This document shows, in pieces, positions 37,641 to 50,455 of a stretch of DNA of 64,000 nucleotides. Both the position numbers and the translations under genes were made by a program. Below the pieces are notes generated by a model, which had not been told where the DNA came from, did no database searches, and saw nothing but the letters and a program-made list of their open reading frames with translations. This stretch comes from Montifringilla adamsi (Eukaryota > Chordata > Aves > Passeriformes > Passeridae), in assembly GCA_017590115.1 (NCBI GenBank), contig JAGGNK010006448.1:682001-746000 (forward strand), given 5' to 3'. The stretch's first letter is position 1, and every line of letters begins with the position of its first letter.

Positions 37641-40600
37641 GTGGTAGACCTAGAAAAGAAGCTTTACATTCTCTCCTGTACCTAATGTGACAGGGAACAG
37701 TTTTTGGTAAGGAGCATACCTGTTCAGTTCATGGGAGATATAGCTGGATTATGAATTACATATTCAGCCTTGTAATATTCTAAAAACTCTTCATAGTAAA
37801 CCTAATTAAATATTGCAGCTGTTTACCAAGTGACACATAAGACCTCCTTACAGACTCTGATATACTTTTACAGCTTAAAAAAATCCTTTAAAAACTCCAA
37901 CTCCTGACAGTTTTACATTTTCTGTTCTGTTGGCCATACCTGACCTTCTAAAGTGTTCTAGTCATGTGTGTTCCCTTCCACGGATCTGTGAAATACAAAT
38001 ATCTTTAAACTGTTTTAATCTCAAAATTTTATATAATGATAGATATTATAATCACATCTTATCCATCAGGGATTTTTCTTTATATACTTTTCCCCCTCAC
38101 AGAGTATTTTGTTGATATATTCTCAGATTTAGGGATTATACTGTCTGTCTTCGAGCAACTGGATTTGACCGCAACAAGACAAGAGCTGAATCAATGATGG
38201 GAACTACATTGTGAAAATCACATTTGGCATTGGAAAGATTGGCAGAGAGCTTGCTCTTCCTGGTAATGCAGGGAAAATTTGTTCTTAAGGGGATCATTTA
38301 AGTTACTTCATCAACTTTCTTGCAGCCAGGTGGCATGGAAGAAGTTATGCATGCGTTAGTCTGTGCTTAGATGTGCTTCTCATCAGCCTCCAATACACAG
38401 GCTCATCCAGATCCACACTGCTAAACTCTCTTCACCAGTAAAGAGTGGCCAAAGGCAAATTCCCTCCTGACAATGATCGCAAGCAATGGATACTGCCAGG
38501 TAAAGTCTGGGAATTGTGTAAGAGATTTCAAAATATCCTGGAGAAAACCTGAGCTTCAAGCCACTCTAGCAGTTTGACAGGGGTAGACAACAACACTTTT
38601 GTGCTGGTGCTCAGAAAGAGTTAAATTTGTTAGCATGGGTGCAGTTTCCTTGTCTCCTGTTTCTTCCTGTGGTAATTAATTTTTTGAATAAGGAAATATT
38701 CTAAAACAAATCACAAAGTCCAACATGAACAGAGCTGAGTAAAATGTACTGTTCTCCAATAGATGAGACATCAGTGTAGACCCAGTGATCCTGTTTTGGC
38801 ATTAACCACTATGGAATAGGTTTTTCAAGAATTAATCATCACACTTTACTGCTTTCTGTCACATATTCAAAGAACATAGAAAAATACATTAAAATTCTGT
38901 GTCTCAGTTTACCCTTTCTAAGACAATACTTCCTGACCTCACAAAAGCGCTGTAATGTTCATGCTCTGGCTTTTCAGAATTGTAGGAAGAAGAGCTTCAA
39001 ATTAGTGGTATAGCTGGTTATTTGAATGCAAATTCACAAGACCTACATACTCAAAACCTGTCTACAACGTTGCTTATCTGCCTTTATTGAGATGACTTTG
39101 ACACCACTGGTCTTTATATTTGATGAGGCATGCTTCTGTTTAGGAATTCTAAAACGATGAGAAAAAAAATACAAGCTGAAAATTCAGGACAAATGCTTAT
39201 AGCCTTTCATGGGTCAGTGCTACGTATCAAATCAATGAAATGTTTGCTGAAAACCCATAGTAAATGGCAAATCAATTCACCAATCTCTTCAGCAGTGTTT
39301 TCAACCCCAGTCTATGCAGCCAAGTGATTAGGCCTAGGCTCATTATTTTATGCCTATCATTTCAAGGAGTCAATGAGTGATGTCTCTTAATAATTTGAAA
39401 ATACAAAAAGAAAACCTTAGCCCAAGTCATTAATCTCTGGCAAAAATTATGACTTGCCTGAAAAATCCAGAGAGAAGCTTAACAAGGTAGAGAGAGGCCA
39501 TCATGAATTTGTTGATGTAACTTCTTCTACAATATTATGACTAGAATTTAGATAACAGTTACATACATTTCTTCACAGCATGGTCTGGGAAAAATTAATC
39601 TGAGAACTTCTGAAAAATCTCAATATTACCTAAGCAAACAAAATGCTTTTAACATTTACATGATAAACAAGCTATTTACAATTATTTAATAAACAAGGTT
39701 AAGCCTTAAACTCTATATATAAGTGAACTGTCATTCCAATGCATTTTGATAATGTCTAGTAACAATTACTTGGAAATGAATTATGTCTGAAATATCTAGG
39801 ACTGCATAGGACCTCCTGGGTAATGCAGTTTATTATTGCATGGCAATCCATCCTTGTGTCCTACAAGATACTTCTACTAAACATATCAAATTCTTAAAAC
39901 TGACTAGCTTCTTTTATTTTCAAAGTTTTTTCATTATTAAGCAGTTCCAAATCATCTTCTGCTGAATAATAAAGCCTTTTTTTTTCTTTCTTAAATCTAT
40001 TCTTAATCCATTTAAATGCATTTTTTGCAACAGAATTTCATTGTCTATTATTTTCCAGAGAAACTTGTAATCTACTGTTCAGAGTGGATTTTGGGCTGAG
40101 TCATATTCCATGTTTACATCACAGACACTACAGAACTTAAAGGGAGGTTGTTGTTCATATATTCTTCCAGCTCCCTGAAGACTGCATTTTGCATCAAGCT
40201 TTCATCTGCAATGTCTGCATTCCTTTGCAATCTAAACCTCACTGAAATATGCCCATCATATGAACATGTCTTTTGTATCCTGCAAGAACAGCTGTAATGA
40301 CAAGGTTCTTTTAAGCTCACCTAGTGTATTGTGTCCCACAGGTCTGGAGTTGCTGATAAACCAGTCTCCACTCTGCTAGTCCTCTCTGAAGCTGCTTTAG
40401 TTTGGCTTCCTCTTTTCCCTAGCACAGAAACTCTATGGAGTTCTCCAGAGAGATTTTCACCAATGTCTTCATAAACAGCAACATCTCATGCAATTCCCAT
40501 GTATCCTTTGACTGAAAAGATGAGGCCCATTTATTTCATAGCCAATTCAATGATCTGGTTGAAAAAGATGGAGTTTTCACCAGAAGGGCTTGTAATAGTG

Positions 40601-40724
40601 TCCACAGATGTCAAGGTATACATTTCTCCCAGAACTGCTCCTGGACTGAAAGATACTATGAGTTGAAAAGCAAATTAAGGAAAAATGGCCCAAATGTGGG
40701 TGGGTTAGTTTATATGTAGGATGA

Positions 40725-40725
<1 letters not shown>
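37641..40725. other. Non-coding stretch
   Basis: No element or gene recognised. Somewhat GC-richer around 38300-38520, where an acceptor-like and a donor-like site bracket 174 bases; all three frames contain stops (see findings). Confidence 0.55.

Positions 40726-40751
<26 letters not shown>
40726..40751. repeat. Poly(T) run, 26 bases
   Basis: Uninterrupted T26, the longest homopolymer in the window, lying just upstream of a CR1 fragment. CR1 does not end in poly(A), so the run is not an obvious tail of that element. Confidence 0.93.
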
Positions 40752-40758
<7 letters not shown>

Positions 40759-40759
40759 A

Positions 40760-40931
40760 CATTACAGAACAGGTTGCCCAAAAAGGTTGTGGAGCCTCCT
40801 CTAGTTAGTCAAACCTTCCTGGAGTCTATCCTGAGTAACATGCTTTAGGAGCCCCAGCTTAAGCAGGGAGGTTAGATGAGGTGACATCCTGTGGTTACTT
40901 CCAACCTTACTTATTCTGTAATTCTGTGATT
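40760..40931 (+). mobile_element. CR1 LINE, short 3' fragment, plus strand
   Basis: Sense CR1: 'cagaacaggttgcccaaaaa', 'ggttgtggagcctcctctag', 'gcttaagcagggaggttaga', then the terminus ATTCTGTAATTCTGTGATT at 40913-40931. Only about 170 bases of 3' end remain. The octamer variant is ATTCTGTG rather than ATTCTATG, so its subfamily differs from the copy at 24.8 kb. Confidence 0.95.
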
Positions 40932-41103
40932 ATCTCATCAGACTGAATGTATGTATTATGGTTGCATTTTGCCAGTGTCTTGTGCACCCATCAGTAATAA
41001 ATAAAAGTTGCTTATTCTCCTATAGAACAAAGATTTTGTTTGTCTATTTTTTTCTCTGTATTTCATCTCTCTATGTAAGATTTATTTAGCCTCTATTGGA
41101 ATA

Positions 41104-41640
41104 TGGAGACTGACCCCAGCTGGCAACTAAGTACCCACCAGCCATTTGCTTACTCCCTGCCCTGTCACGGGATGGGGGAGAAAAAAAAGAACAAAAGGCA
41201 GAAAAACTTATTGGTCATGATTAAGATCATTTAATATGTGAAGGAAAGGGGAAAAGAAGCACAACAAACAAACAATGCAAAGGCAATGCTCACCAGCTAC
41301 TACTAGAAAAACAGTGCCCAAATAGTCCTCAGCAGTGACAGCTTTTGAAAAACTATGCCCCAGGTTCTGTTGTTGAAAATCATGTTATATGGCTTGAAAG
41401 AGCCCTTTGGTAAATTTGTCCCAATTGTCTTACCTCCCATCTCCCTTCTCCCATCTCCTACCTGGACTACTAACTGGGGGGACAGGGTGAGAAACAAAGT
41501 AGGTCTTGATGCTGTGCCAGCACTTTTCAGCAGTAGCTAAAACATCAGTGTGTTATCAACACTTTTAGTCACAAATTAAAACACAACGCCATACAGACTG
41601 CTATAAGAAAATTAACTCTACCACAGCCAGAGACACTACA
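41104..41640 (-). mobile_element. Solo LTR, avian ERVL-like, minus strand
   Basis: On the minus strand it starts TGTAGTGTCTCTGGCTGTGG, then tagagttaattttct, and reaches gccagctggggtcagtctcca at the far end, so both TG and CA termini can be placed. The length of 537 bases is normal for an LTR. An ATTAAA-type poly(A) signal lies at 41230-41235 (minus strand). I recognise the line ordering as a common avian LTR also present at 50.46 kb; the ERVL-like label is from memory. No internal gag or pol sequence flanks it, so it is a solo LTR. No clear 5-bp target duplication was found, consistent with age. Confidence 0.8.
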
Positions 41641-43299
41641 AGGGAAAATTTTGTTTTGTCATCCATAGTGTTCATTTTCTATTCATAGCCTATAATTCGT
41701 CTCAAAATTTCACTATTAGTAGCATCATTTTTTAAATATTGTTCATAGCAAATTCTTTATTCCATCCCTAGTATATTTAATTTGTTTCTGTGCTGCTCGC
41801 TGAAATGAAGTTATTTTTCCTATTCCTACTCTCAGTAACTATTCCTGAGAAAAAGCATTCTTCTGCCTTGCAGATTTCATTACAGCTTCCAGTTCCTTTT
41901 GTTCTCAAGGACTTTTCTTATGAGAGTCATTCCAAGTGGTAGTAGCCCAAGCCCATTTTTCTTTCTGTTAGTTCCCTCTTCCTACTAAGCTTCATCTATT
42001 AAAAAAAATTCTCCATTTGGTAATAAACCTAAACACTTCATTACTTCAATGTATTTTCTAAAGAGAGAGAGAAACATTTAAGTAGTGTGCAAGTCCACAA
42101 AACTTCCTCTCTTTTCTCTTAAAAAAGGGTGCTGAAGTAGTTCACTATAAATTATAATAAATGTAAACCAGAGAGAGTCAGATGAAACTGGTATGAAAGT
42201 TGTGAAGTTCTTTTTCAAAATTCTGAATTTTTTGAGTATTTGAAAAAGTATTTTTTCCCCAGAACAGTTTAATTTAATGATCAAAGTCAGCTAGAGAATA
42301 TTGTATACAAATAAAGTCCCTATCTGAATTTTTAAGCCATAGTAAATTTTTCTTTCTTTTTTTCCCTTTGAATTCTGGATCTACATTCTCTCATTCTCTT
42401 TTAACAGTCATGCATAACTCCTGCTATTTAATCTTGCTCTGTAATATTTTGGCTTACACAGGTTTCTTTTGGGCTTACATTTTTGTGTAGTTGTCTTCTT
42501 TCCCACCTCTTCAGATAGGATCATTCTTATCTCAGTTACAAAAAAATCTTCTGTCTGCTGTTCGGTTTTCTCACATCAGATGTAGTAGGTTGTCTTGTTC
42601 TCCACAGTTTTAATCCTTGTGACTAACACTGTAGTAATTTGGCATCTGCTTGCTTTGTGCACGAAGTTTAATCTCTCCTCCAGCTTTGAAGCTCTGCACA
42701 GTCCTGATCTTGCTCACACCTCTGCACTCATTCACCTCTGGATCTTTTCACTCCATGCAGACAGCTTTCTTAAATCTTTCTAGTCAATTCTCCACATAGT
42801 GTCTGCATGCCTTTTGTGTCTCCTCCCTTAGATGTGGGAGAGCGACTATCTCTTAATGAGCCAATTTACTAGTTCTTTTCACTCACTTTTCTTTCCAGTT
42901 AGGAAAAAAAAGATAAAACATTTTGATAGGAAAAAAAAAACCCCAGTTTTCATGTCTTAAAATATAATTTAATATAATTTATCAACAAAAGCATTTTTGA
43001 ATCCTCTACTGCAATGCAGTTACAGAAATTAGCATTAAACAAAATATAATAACCTAAACGAGAAGGGACTGTCAATACAGAATAAAGTTGATGGGAAGAT
43101 TTAGATGCACAAGACTACTTTAAACCCTGGCTGCCACGTAATTCTCAGTAGCCAAGTTTTTTTACAAAATATAGCAAGAAAATATACTGCATATAATTCT
43201 AGAATGTAGAAGTTAATCCAAGCTCTTGAATCTCAGTACTGTCATTAAGTATTTTTGTAATTCTCTGTCAGGTTGAGATTTAAGAAAATGCAGTCTCTT

Positions 43300-43330
43300 G
43301 CACACACACACCAAAAAAAAAAAAAAAAAA
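43300..43330. repeat. (CA)n followed by poly(A)
   Basis: Six CA units and then A18. Probably slippage-derived. Confidence 0.9.
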
Positions 43331-45318
43331 TTAAGACCTAGGCACACTTTCCCAGTCTGTGTGAAATGTGAAAATGTGAACCTGTGACACTCAAAAAGCA
43401 AACCCTGGTATGAGAAAGACATAGTCACAAATTTTTCTGGCAATATTCAATCAGTTGAATGCTTTGCTTATGCCTGATCTCTATCAGAATTAAGACATTA
43501 AGTACATCTTAAATTCCCTAAAGAATTAAAAAATTCCTTCAATAACCCTTAATGGTCCCCTCCCCCACCTTTAACAAATAAGTGTGCAGTAAAGCTGGGT
43601 TTGAAAAACAACTTTTACTGGAATGTTTTTATTCTGTAACTTTTTCTTTATCAAGAAGAACTTGACTTTATTAATTTTTTCTTTATCAAATGAATGTAAT
43701 CAAATGAAAGCTGGGAAGTTCCAGAGCCAAGGACTGAGTATTATCATCTCTTGTCATGAATGGCTGATTTCCATAAACTTTTTTTGAAAATTTTGAAGCC
43801 CCTTAAATAGTATCAACAAGGTCTCAAAGTTATATGTGATTAGCTTCAGGAGTAGGAAATGTTGTACTGAAAGAATGAAATTACTAAATTTTTGGAAGAG
43901 AGATTAAGTGCAGTAGAAGGAATATGAGGCTGTCAAATCCATAAAGAGTAAAATAGCTTCATATGATGCAGGCAATCAAGCCTGAAGGATTCATGTCTTC
44001 CTCTGCATTATCTCCTAGATAATTTAGCCAGTTGTCCACTCAGTGTTTTGAAGGTTATAAATGAAGTTTTAATGCCACACTAGCATTTCTCCTGCATTTC
44101 ATAGCTATTGAACATGCTTTTGGTTTTTTTCATTTAATATTTACTGTCATCACTGTAGGAATCTTCAATTGAAATCTTTAATGAAATTTAAACATGGTCT
44201 CTAAAAGTTATCCTGGTCTGATACAGAATTCTACATTAAGCTGTGACATTTGAATGTTTTTTGGATTTTTTTTTTTTAGTTGTTCTCATATTTTCAAAAT
44301 GTTCTCTAGATGCAATAATTCATACTTGCAGATGGCTTTTGCCATGTCCAATAAGTTCAATATTAAAAAACCTGAGGTATTAATGTTTGATACCCCAAAA
44401 CATATGATCTCATAAGACTATAATTGTGAGAGAAAATGCGATCTTTACTTCAGAAATGGAAACATTTAGGGAAAAAAAAAAAAAAACTCAGAGGAAGTTA
44501 ACACGCATGATTTTAACATGCATGCAGGAAAAGGGAAGTCCAGAATATTAATGTGCCTCAGGAAGGATTGTGTGGGGGAAGTTATTTAGTGAAAAGAACA
44601 TGCTGGTTATTCCTCATTATATTTCGGCTCGGCAATCCTGTTTAAACTTGAATAAGATTGTTTTTCCTTTTTCCTCCATATTGTTTTTGATATGGCTGAA
44701 AATTTAATGAAGTTGGCACATGGTCAGAAACATAATTTGCTATTTTTATTACTCTGTCAATATTGTACATTAAGGTCCTCAACAGCCTTCGATGAAAGTA
44801 AAAGAAGTCTTTAAACAAGCAACATAGCAATGCAAACAGGAAATGTCTAATGCGTGTTTCTTAATACCATAGCCTAGATTAAAGCTTTTGAAGTTGTCTC
44901 ACTAATTAATTTGAAACTGTGATGAAAACAGAAAGTGCCTATAGATGTAAGGTTTCCAAGGCATTCTGATGAAAACTTTTCATGACAGAAGACCTTATTA
45001 GGCTTTGGCAAATGCTGTCTATACTACCATGCATAACAGCCCAGAAAGAAGGCTTGGCATCTACTCTGCCCCAGAAGGGATGGACTAAATCTAAACTTTT
45101 GGGTTTTGCACCCTCAGACTGCAAAACAAAGCTTCTATGGACTAGGCAGAATGATGTTTAAATCTTACTTTTGTTTTCTCTTTGCAATCCTATTTTACAT
45201 TTTATATATACAAGATTGGAAGTTAACTCTTTGGTCATCAAGACTACATTACTCAATAGAAAAATTGGGAGATCTCTAGTTTTGGAACAAGTAGTTACTA
45301 TTTAATCCTTTTTTCCAT

Positions 45319-45332
45319 TTTTTTTTTTTTTT
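45319..45332. repeat. T-rich run
   Basis: A near-homopolymer of T following ccattt. Confidence 0.8.
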
Positions 45333-45994
45333 ATTGAGCTCTGAGTATGAAATATGCTTCATAAAATCTCAACAGATCCTACAACAGCAACAATGTAACC
45401 TTTTGCAACTACATATTTTTATACAGAAGTTACATCAACAAATAAATATGTCAAACTAAATAGATGATGCAAAGTGTTACCTATTTTAAATATTGAAATA
45501 TATTATCTCAATAAATCTGGCACAGAAAAGAGAGTAACTCTGCTGCAAATTGATCCAAATACTGAGTTTCACTTGAGAATAAATTAGTCTTCATTTTTTG
45601 TCAGAGAAAAATGGATGCATAAACAGATGAATATTCCCTCCTCCCCCCACCCCAAAACAATCTGATCACAAATTGTCAAGTTTCTGTTTGTGATACTCCA
45701 TAAAAAGAACTGGAACCAAGCCAATGGATTTGTTCATGTTTGTGTGTATCTATGGGCATGCATGCAGTGGTGGGGAAAGGGGTATATGTGTGGGTCAGGG
45801 AATAACTCCCTCTGGATTGTACTCATAACCTGGAAGTCCTTTTTCATTGCACTTTTGAATCTGATTGCATAAAAAGGAAGCATTCAGAAACCTTACAACA
45901 AGAATTTCAGGAACAGAGAAAAAAAGGAAAGATACATCAAAAAACTGAAGCAAATAATGGAGAAGATGGAGCCATGGAGTATGTAACATGAAGA

Positions 45995-46345
45995 GAGGTT
46001 AAGTTAGATGGGCTAGGCTGGAGAAGGGAAGGCAAAGATTAGTCTTCATTGGAGTTTTAGACTTCCTAAAGCAGTACTATAGCACAGAAACTCAGTGTCC
46101 TTTCAGAGAGGCTCAGAGAAAGGACAAAAAGCTACAGTCACAGGTTCAAGCATGAGGAAAAAAAGGAAGTTTCTCAATGAGAGTGATTAAGTACTGTTGC
46201 AGGTTGCACATATGTGCAATCACTGACCTTAGGGACAGCCACAATTCAGCTGGACAAACCACTTAGCAGGTCAATTTAACTTCAAAGTTTACCATCCTCT
46301 GAGCAGCAGCAGGACTAGATGACTTCAGAGCTCTCCTGCGAGAGA
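45995..46345 (+). mobile_element. Old CR1 LINE fragment, plus strand
   Basis: Heavily decayed sense CR1. Recognisable lines in the right order are 'gggctaggctggagaaggg', 'gagaaaggacaaaaagctac', 'gtcacaggttcaagcatgag', 'ctgttgcaggttgc', 'cttagggacagccacaattc' and 'agcaggactagatgacttca'. The terminal octamer repeat is no longer clear. Divergence is visibly higher than in the copies at 24.8 and 52.3 kb, so this is an early insertion. Confidence 0.78.
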
Positions 46346-49300
46346 ACTTTGTTTTTGTATGGTTCCATTAAAAAATGCTTTTATATCAACAAGAAACAGA
46401 ATCCTGGTACATTCGAAACCAGACTTCTTCTCTGTTGATGTGTATGATATGTAGGTGTGTATGTTGACAAGGATGAGACAAAGAGGATCCACCTGCAAGC
46501 ATATATTTGCCAATATCTATAGCTAGAACAGATTCTGAAGGCAATTTATGAACGTACACTTCGTACAAACAGACTTAAAAACTGTTGGATGCAACCAGTT
46601 GATATGTTCATGCTCTTTAGTCAGGAAAATGTACTCTGGAAATGCCACTTATGTTAATCCAAATATTGCATGTTCTAAACACCTGCCACTTGTCTTTAAC
46701 ACATCAGATGAGATAAAAGATTTTTTTCATTTTTTTAATGTCTACATGTACAAGCTTGTCTAGTTGATTTCCAGCTAGGAAGGTTTTCCTAAGATAATTT
46801 TCTTTATAATTGTTTTTCTGACCTCATTTTTTTAACAGACTGAGCTTTTACAGGGTTTATGGGAGCATTTGAGCTCTTGCACTGCTGACAGGTTCTTTGC
46901 ATAAACTAACAGTAAAGGTCCTTTTGTGTATATAACATCCAAATTTATCTTTTAAATTGCTGGAACTTCTCTGCACCACAACCCTCATATTTTATTTTGG
47001 TATATAATTTACATAAGGGGTGAAATAGTTTTAGCAGTTCAGATGCAGTTAAACCCCAAAATTCTTCCTGTTAGAATCAAAAGCAGGTCCTGAAACCTTA
47101 TTTTACAAGTCTGTCCAATTTTCTATTTTTATTTATACTTTTAAGATAACATGCTTAGAATCATACACAGAAAGAGACAGTGAGATCCCAAAGAAGGCAT
47201 AGCTTGACTACAATAAATAACATTAATTAATCTGGGTTTTTCCACTACAGTAATAGAAATGGTCTCAAAGAGTTACCATAATTTGATCACAGTACAGCAG
47301 GACCAGACATAATTTACCTTTTCTAAAAAATAAACTAACCAAAAACTTGTGCAAAAATGAAGTCACAATAGTTTGCTTGTTTGTTTGTTTTATTTACACA
47401 GAGAACTAGCTTCTATTTAAATACTCTGTGAGAATCTGTTATATTGATTTTGCATTTGGCTTCCACTGCCCTGTTATTTTGTGTTACTTTCAATCTCTTT
47501 GTACTGATATCGCTATTAAGAACACATCAGAGCTAGAAAAATATCATAAAATGACCATGTTGCTGGACAGAATCATGAATAACTCCAATTTTCTGTCATC
47601 AGGCTAGAGTGAATAAAAGAAATTTAAGTTTGAATTCTCATAGTTGAAACAGTCAATTGAAAAAAGCAAATCTTTCTTAAGATACAAGAGAGAGGAGGAA
47701 AATTACTAGATAGATACTGTATGATGGGATATTCTCTTTTAAAGCCACTCTATTATTACTCCTAAATGATAGCTGCAAGCAGCATTGAAAAGAAGTCCAT
47801 TTAGGTTGTTATAAAGATTGCAATGATGTGTAAAATAATCCCTTTTTAGGTAAGATTTGTAGTGTAAAGTAAAAATACCTTAAGCCAAGGAATGAAGATA
47901 TTTCCTCCTGCAATACAGTAATTCAGAAAACCAGAAGCCAAATTAAATATTAGATTTTTTTTTCCTTTCAATTAACCATTAAGTATCTTATTTAAAACCT
48001 CTGAAGGCATTTTGAGTGAAAGTCATCATTAATAATAGCAGTGGCTTCTTGTGTTCCTCTATATTTATGCTCCTTTTTAAATAAGATGATAAAATATTAA
48101 CCAACTGTATCCTAAACAAACTTGGTGAATAAGACACAGTGGAAGAGAAGTCACCACTCTATCCAATGTCTAGTCAGAGAAAAGACCAACTAAGTGAATG
48201 GAACAATAAATAATCATGACCAACAAGAAAACAGACTTCCCTCACAAAAAGCTACAAAATTCAAACCCCCAAATACTTGGAAAATAAAATTATACTATTT
48301 TATATTTTATAAAATATAAAATTGCTTTAAGTTTGAAAGCTTATATAAGCTATTCAGAGATTGAGGTCTGTAAAGATTCTTTTTCTTGAGCAAAGTATAT
48401 GACTATCTTCTTTGACTGTTATTCTTCTCTCCTGATTTTCAGCCTCCTTGCCCTCAGGGTATGGTTTCACCCCAAGTCCAGCTGGAAAGAAAAAACATCT
48501 GTGTTTCATCTGAGACAGAAGAACAGAGAGGAGTTGGAGTTTTTTTGAAAAACTTAAATTGCTGGACAATCAAAAATGCTAAGAAAATAATTTTCACATT
48601 CCAGGATTCGCTAGTTACTCAAGGCTGTGAGGATGAGAAGGAATTTTCCTGCGTGAAAGAACTGTGAATATTAGCTGGGGTTGTACACATGCTTTCCAAA
48701 ACCTGTGATTTCTTTGTTCTCTAATTCAATAAATTATAGGGATAAAGTCAATGTTGTCATGTAATTTCAGTATCAAGATCAAATGTGAAAAATATTAGGC
48801 AGGAAATTAGATGTGTCTGTAAAGATTCAACTTACTAATCACTGAAATACCTAGCAAAAACCCAGAGTGAACTGTTGACTTAGTTTTTCTTTTTCTTTTA
48901 AATGTACAGTGTGTTTAAGTACAAACCAGATATTTTTTCTAAATAGCACATAAATTTTTCAGTATAGAAGTGAAATAATTATGTGAACTTAACAATGGAA
49001 AATTCTTACTGGAAGCAAACAAAATAGCTATTAGCATAACACATGATAGCATAATTGGGAAGAGGGAGAGGATGAAACAGAATAATTATTGGCAGTGCTT
49101 GAGATGTTTCTGAGGCACTGTTAAAAATATTAATTTAAATCTTAAAAAAATCCCTGGTTCTATCAAGACCTATGGTCTATTCTGATGAACATATGGAGTG
49201 ATGTTCAGCATAGGCATTCTAATCTCATTGGTTTTTAGGCAAAAATACCATATGGAAGGACCATATTGTGCTTAATCTCCTGAGTGTGATAGTAGGTAAA

Positions 49301-49906
49301 ACCTTCACCCTATTACACAGTCTAATGTAACCAGACAGAGTAGAATCAAAACATATGCCAAGATTCTGCAAGTGTTTCAGAAATGCCTTTCTCTGAAGTT
49401 GCTGGTGATCTTGGAATTTTTTTAATTAAAAAAACCACAAACAAACAAACAAAAAAAAAGAGCAGATAAAAAAGAGGAACTATTTTCACAATTTATAGTA
49501 CCTCTTAGAGAACAATATGAGTGGCCCTTCTCATGCTATATTGGCTAGTTGTTTGTCTAATCAGATAATATACATCTCACAGCACAGGGGGCTGTGAAGT
49601 TACAACATGCATGATTTAATTCAATCACAAATTTCAGACAGAGATGGAATTTTTAATAAATTGTCAGGTGTTTTGGATAACTTCTGAATCAAATGAGTTT
49701 ATCCATATCAGTATTTGTGTTATAGCTACATGTAAAAGTAACTACCAAAACTTTTTGAGGTTATTAAAAGAGTTATTAAACAGATTTATTAAACAGAGTA
49801 CTGACATAGAGATCATTTGTATCACAAGCAAGCAAAGGAAAGGTGACACAAATCTAACTTCTGGACAATATGCATCCACTGGTGATCAGCCATTCACAGA
49901 CATGTT
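46346..49906. other. AT-rich non-coding stretch
   Basis: No gene or named repeat recognised apart from the palindrome at 48297-48322. A small (GTTT)n patch sits near 47374-47389. Confidence 0.6.
48297..48322. other. 26-bp perfect AT palindrome
   Basis: Every base from 48297 to 48322 pairs with its mirror position, with no central loop. The sequence contains only A and T. Confidence 0.95.
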
Positions 49907-49968
49907 GGGGTTTTTTTTGTTTTATTTGTTTTGTTTTGGTTTCAGTTTTTGTTTTGTTTTGGTTTTAA
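49907..49968. repeat. (TTTTG)n low-complexity tract
   Basis: Imperfect TTTTG repeat (gttttgttttggtttcagtt). It forms the phenylalanine-rich part of the 143-codon frame at 49644-50075, which is therefore not credible as a gene. Confidence 0.9.
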
Positions 49969-50394
49969 TTTGTAATCTTTTAAAATTTATAACATGGGTA
50001 AGTTTATCTAGTGAACATCAAGTGTATTTATGTAAGTCACCTGCATGCAGACCTAGCCAGAACAAGCCAACATAAATGCACATTATTGTTGGGTCAGGTA
50101 CGTGTGACTTTTGTATGATATCTTTATTGGAAAGTTAACAACTGGGGAGAAAATAAGAGAAAAAATTCCCGTATTGAACATGTCCTGTACAGAAAATTGC
50201 AAATCCCTTGATCTATTTCTTTCAGCTGTTAAAGCTTTATTGACGACATTCGCAGTGGCATCACAGGTTGTGAACTAAGAACTCCTTTACTGTCAACACA
50301 TTGGCTCTTATGTCTGATATACTCCTATGTTTGGAATGTATAAATTAAGCTACTAAAATGTGCTTTCCTCCTACACTTTCTTTGCATTAATCTT
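49969..50394. other. Non-coding stretch
   Basis: Unique-looking AT-rich sequence up to the next CR1 scrap. Nothing recognised. Confidence 0.6.
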
Positions 50395-50441
50395 TTGCAG
50401 AGGTGCCTTCCAACCCTGACTATTCTATCATTTCATGATCT
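50395..50441 (+). mobile_element. CR1 LINE, extreme 3' end only, plus strand
   Basis: Only the last 45 or so bases of a CR1: 'gcagaggtgccttccaaccc', then tgactattctatcatttcatgatc. The octamers are mutated (ATTCTATC, ATTTCATG). It ends about 15 bases before the solo LTR. Very short CR1 tails are common because reverse transcription aborts early. Confidence 0.85.
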
Positions 50442-50455
50442 GCAAAATAAACTCC

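Larger units (their letters stand above)
41641..45994. other. AT-rich non-coding stretch
   Basis: No gene or named family. Contains the CA/A tract and T run listed separately, a T11 run at 44268-44278 and an A run near 44470-44486. Confidence 0.6.

Noticed and set aside
45635..45655. C-rich run as a minus-strand G-quadruplex
   Set aside because: Only three separable runs of three or more C bases; a canonical motif needs four.
49644..50075. 143-codon plus-strand open frame
   Set aside because: A large part is coded by the TTTTG low-complexity tract (phenylalanine/leucine/valine-rich), and the rest shows no family.
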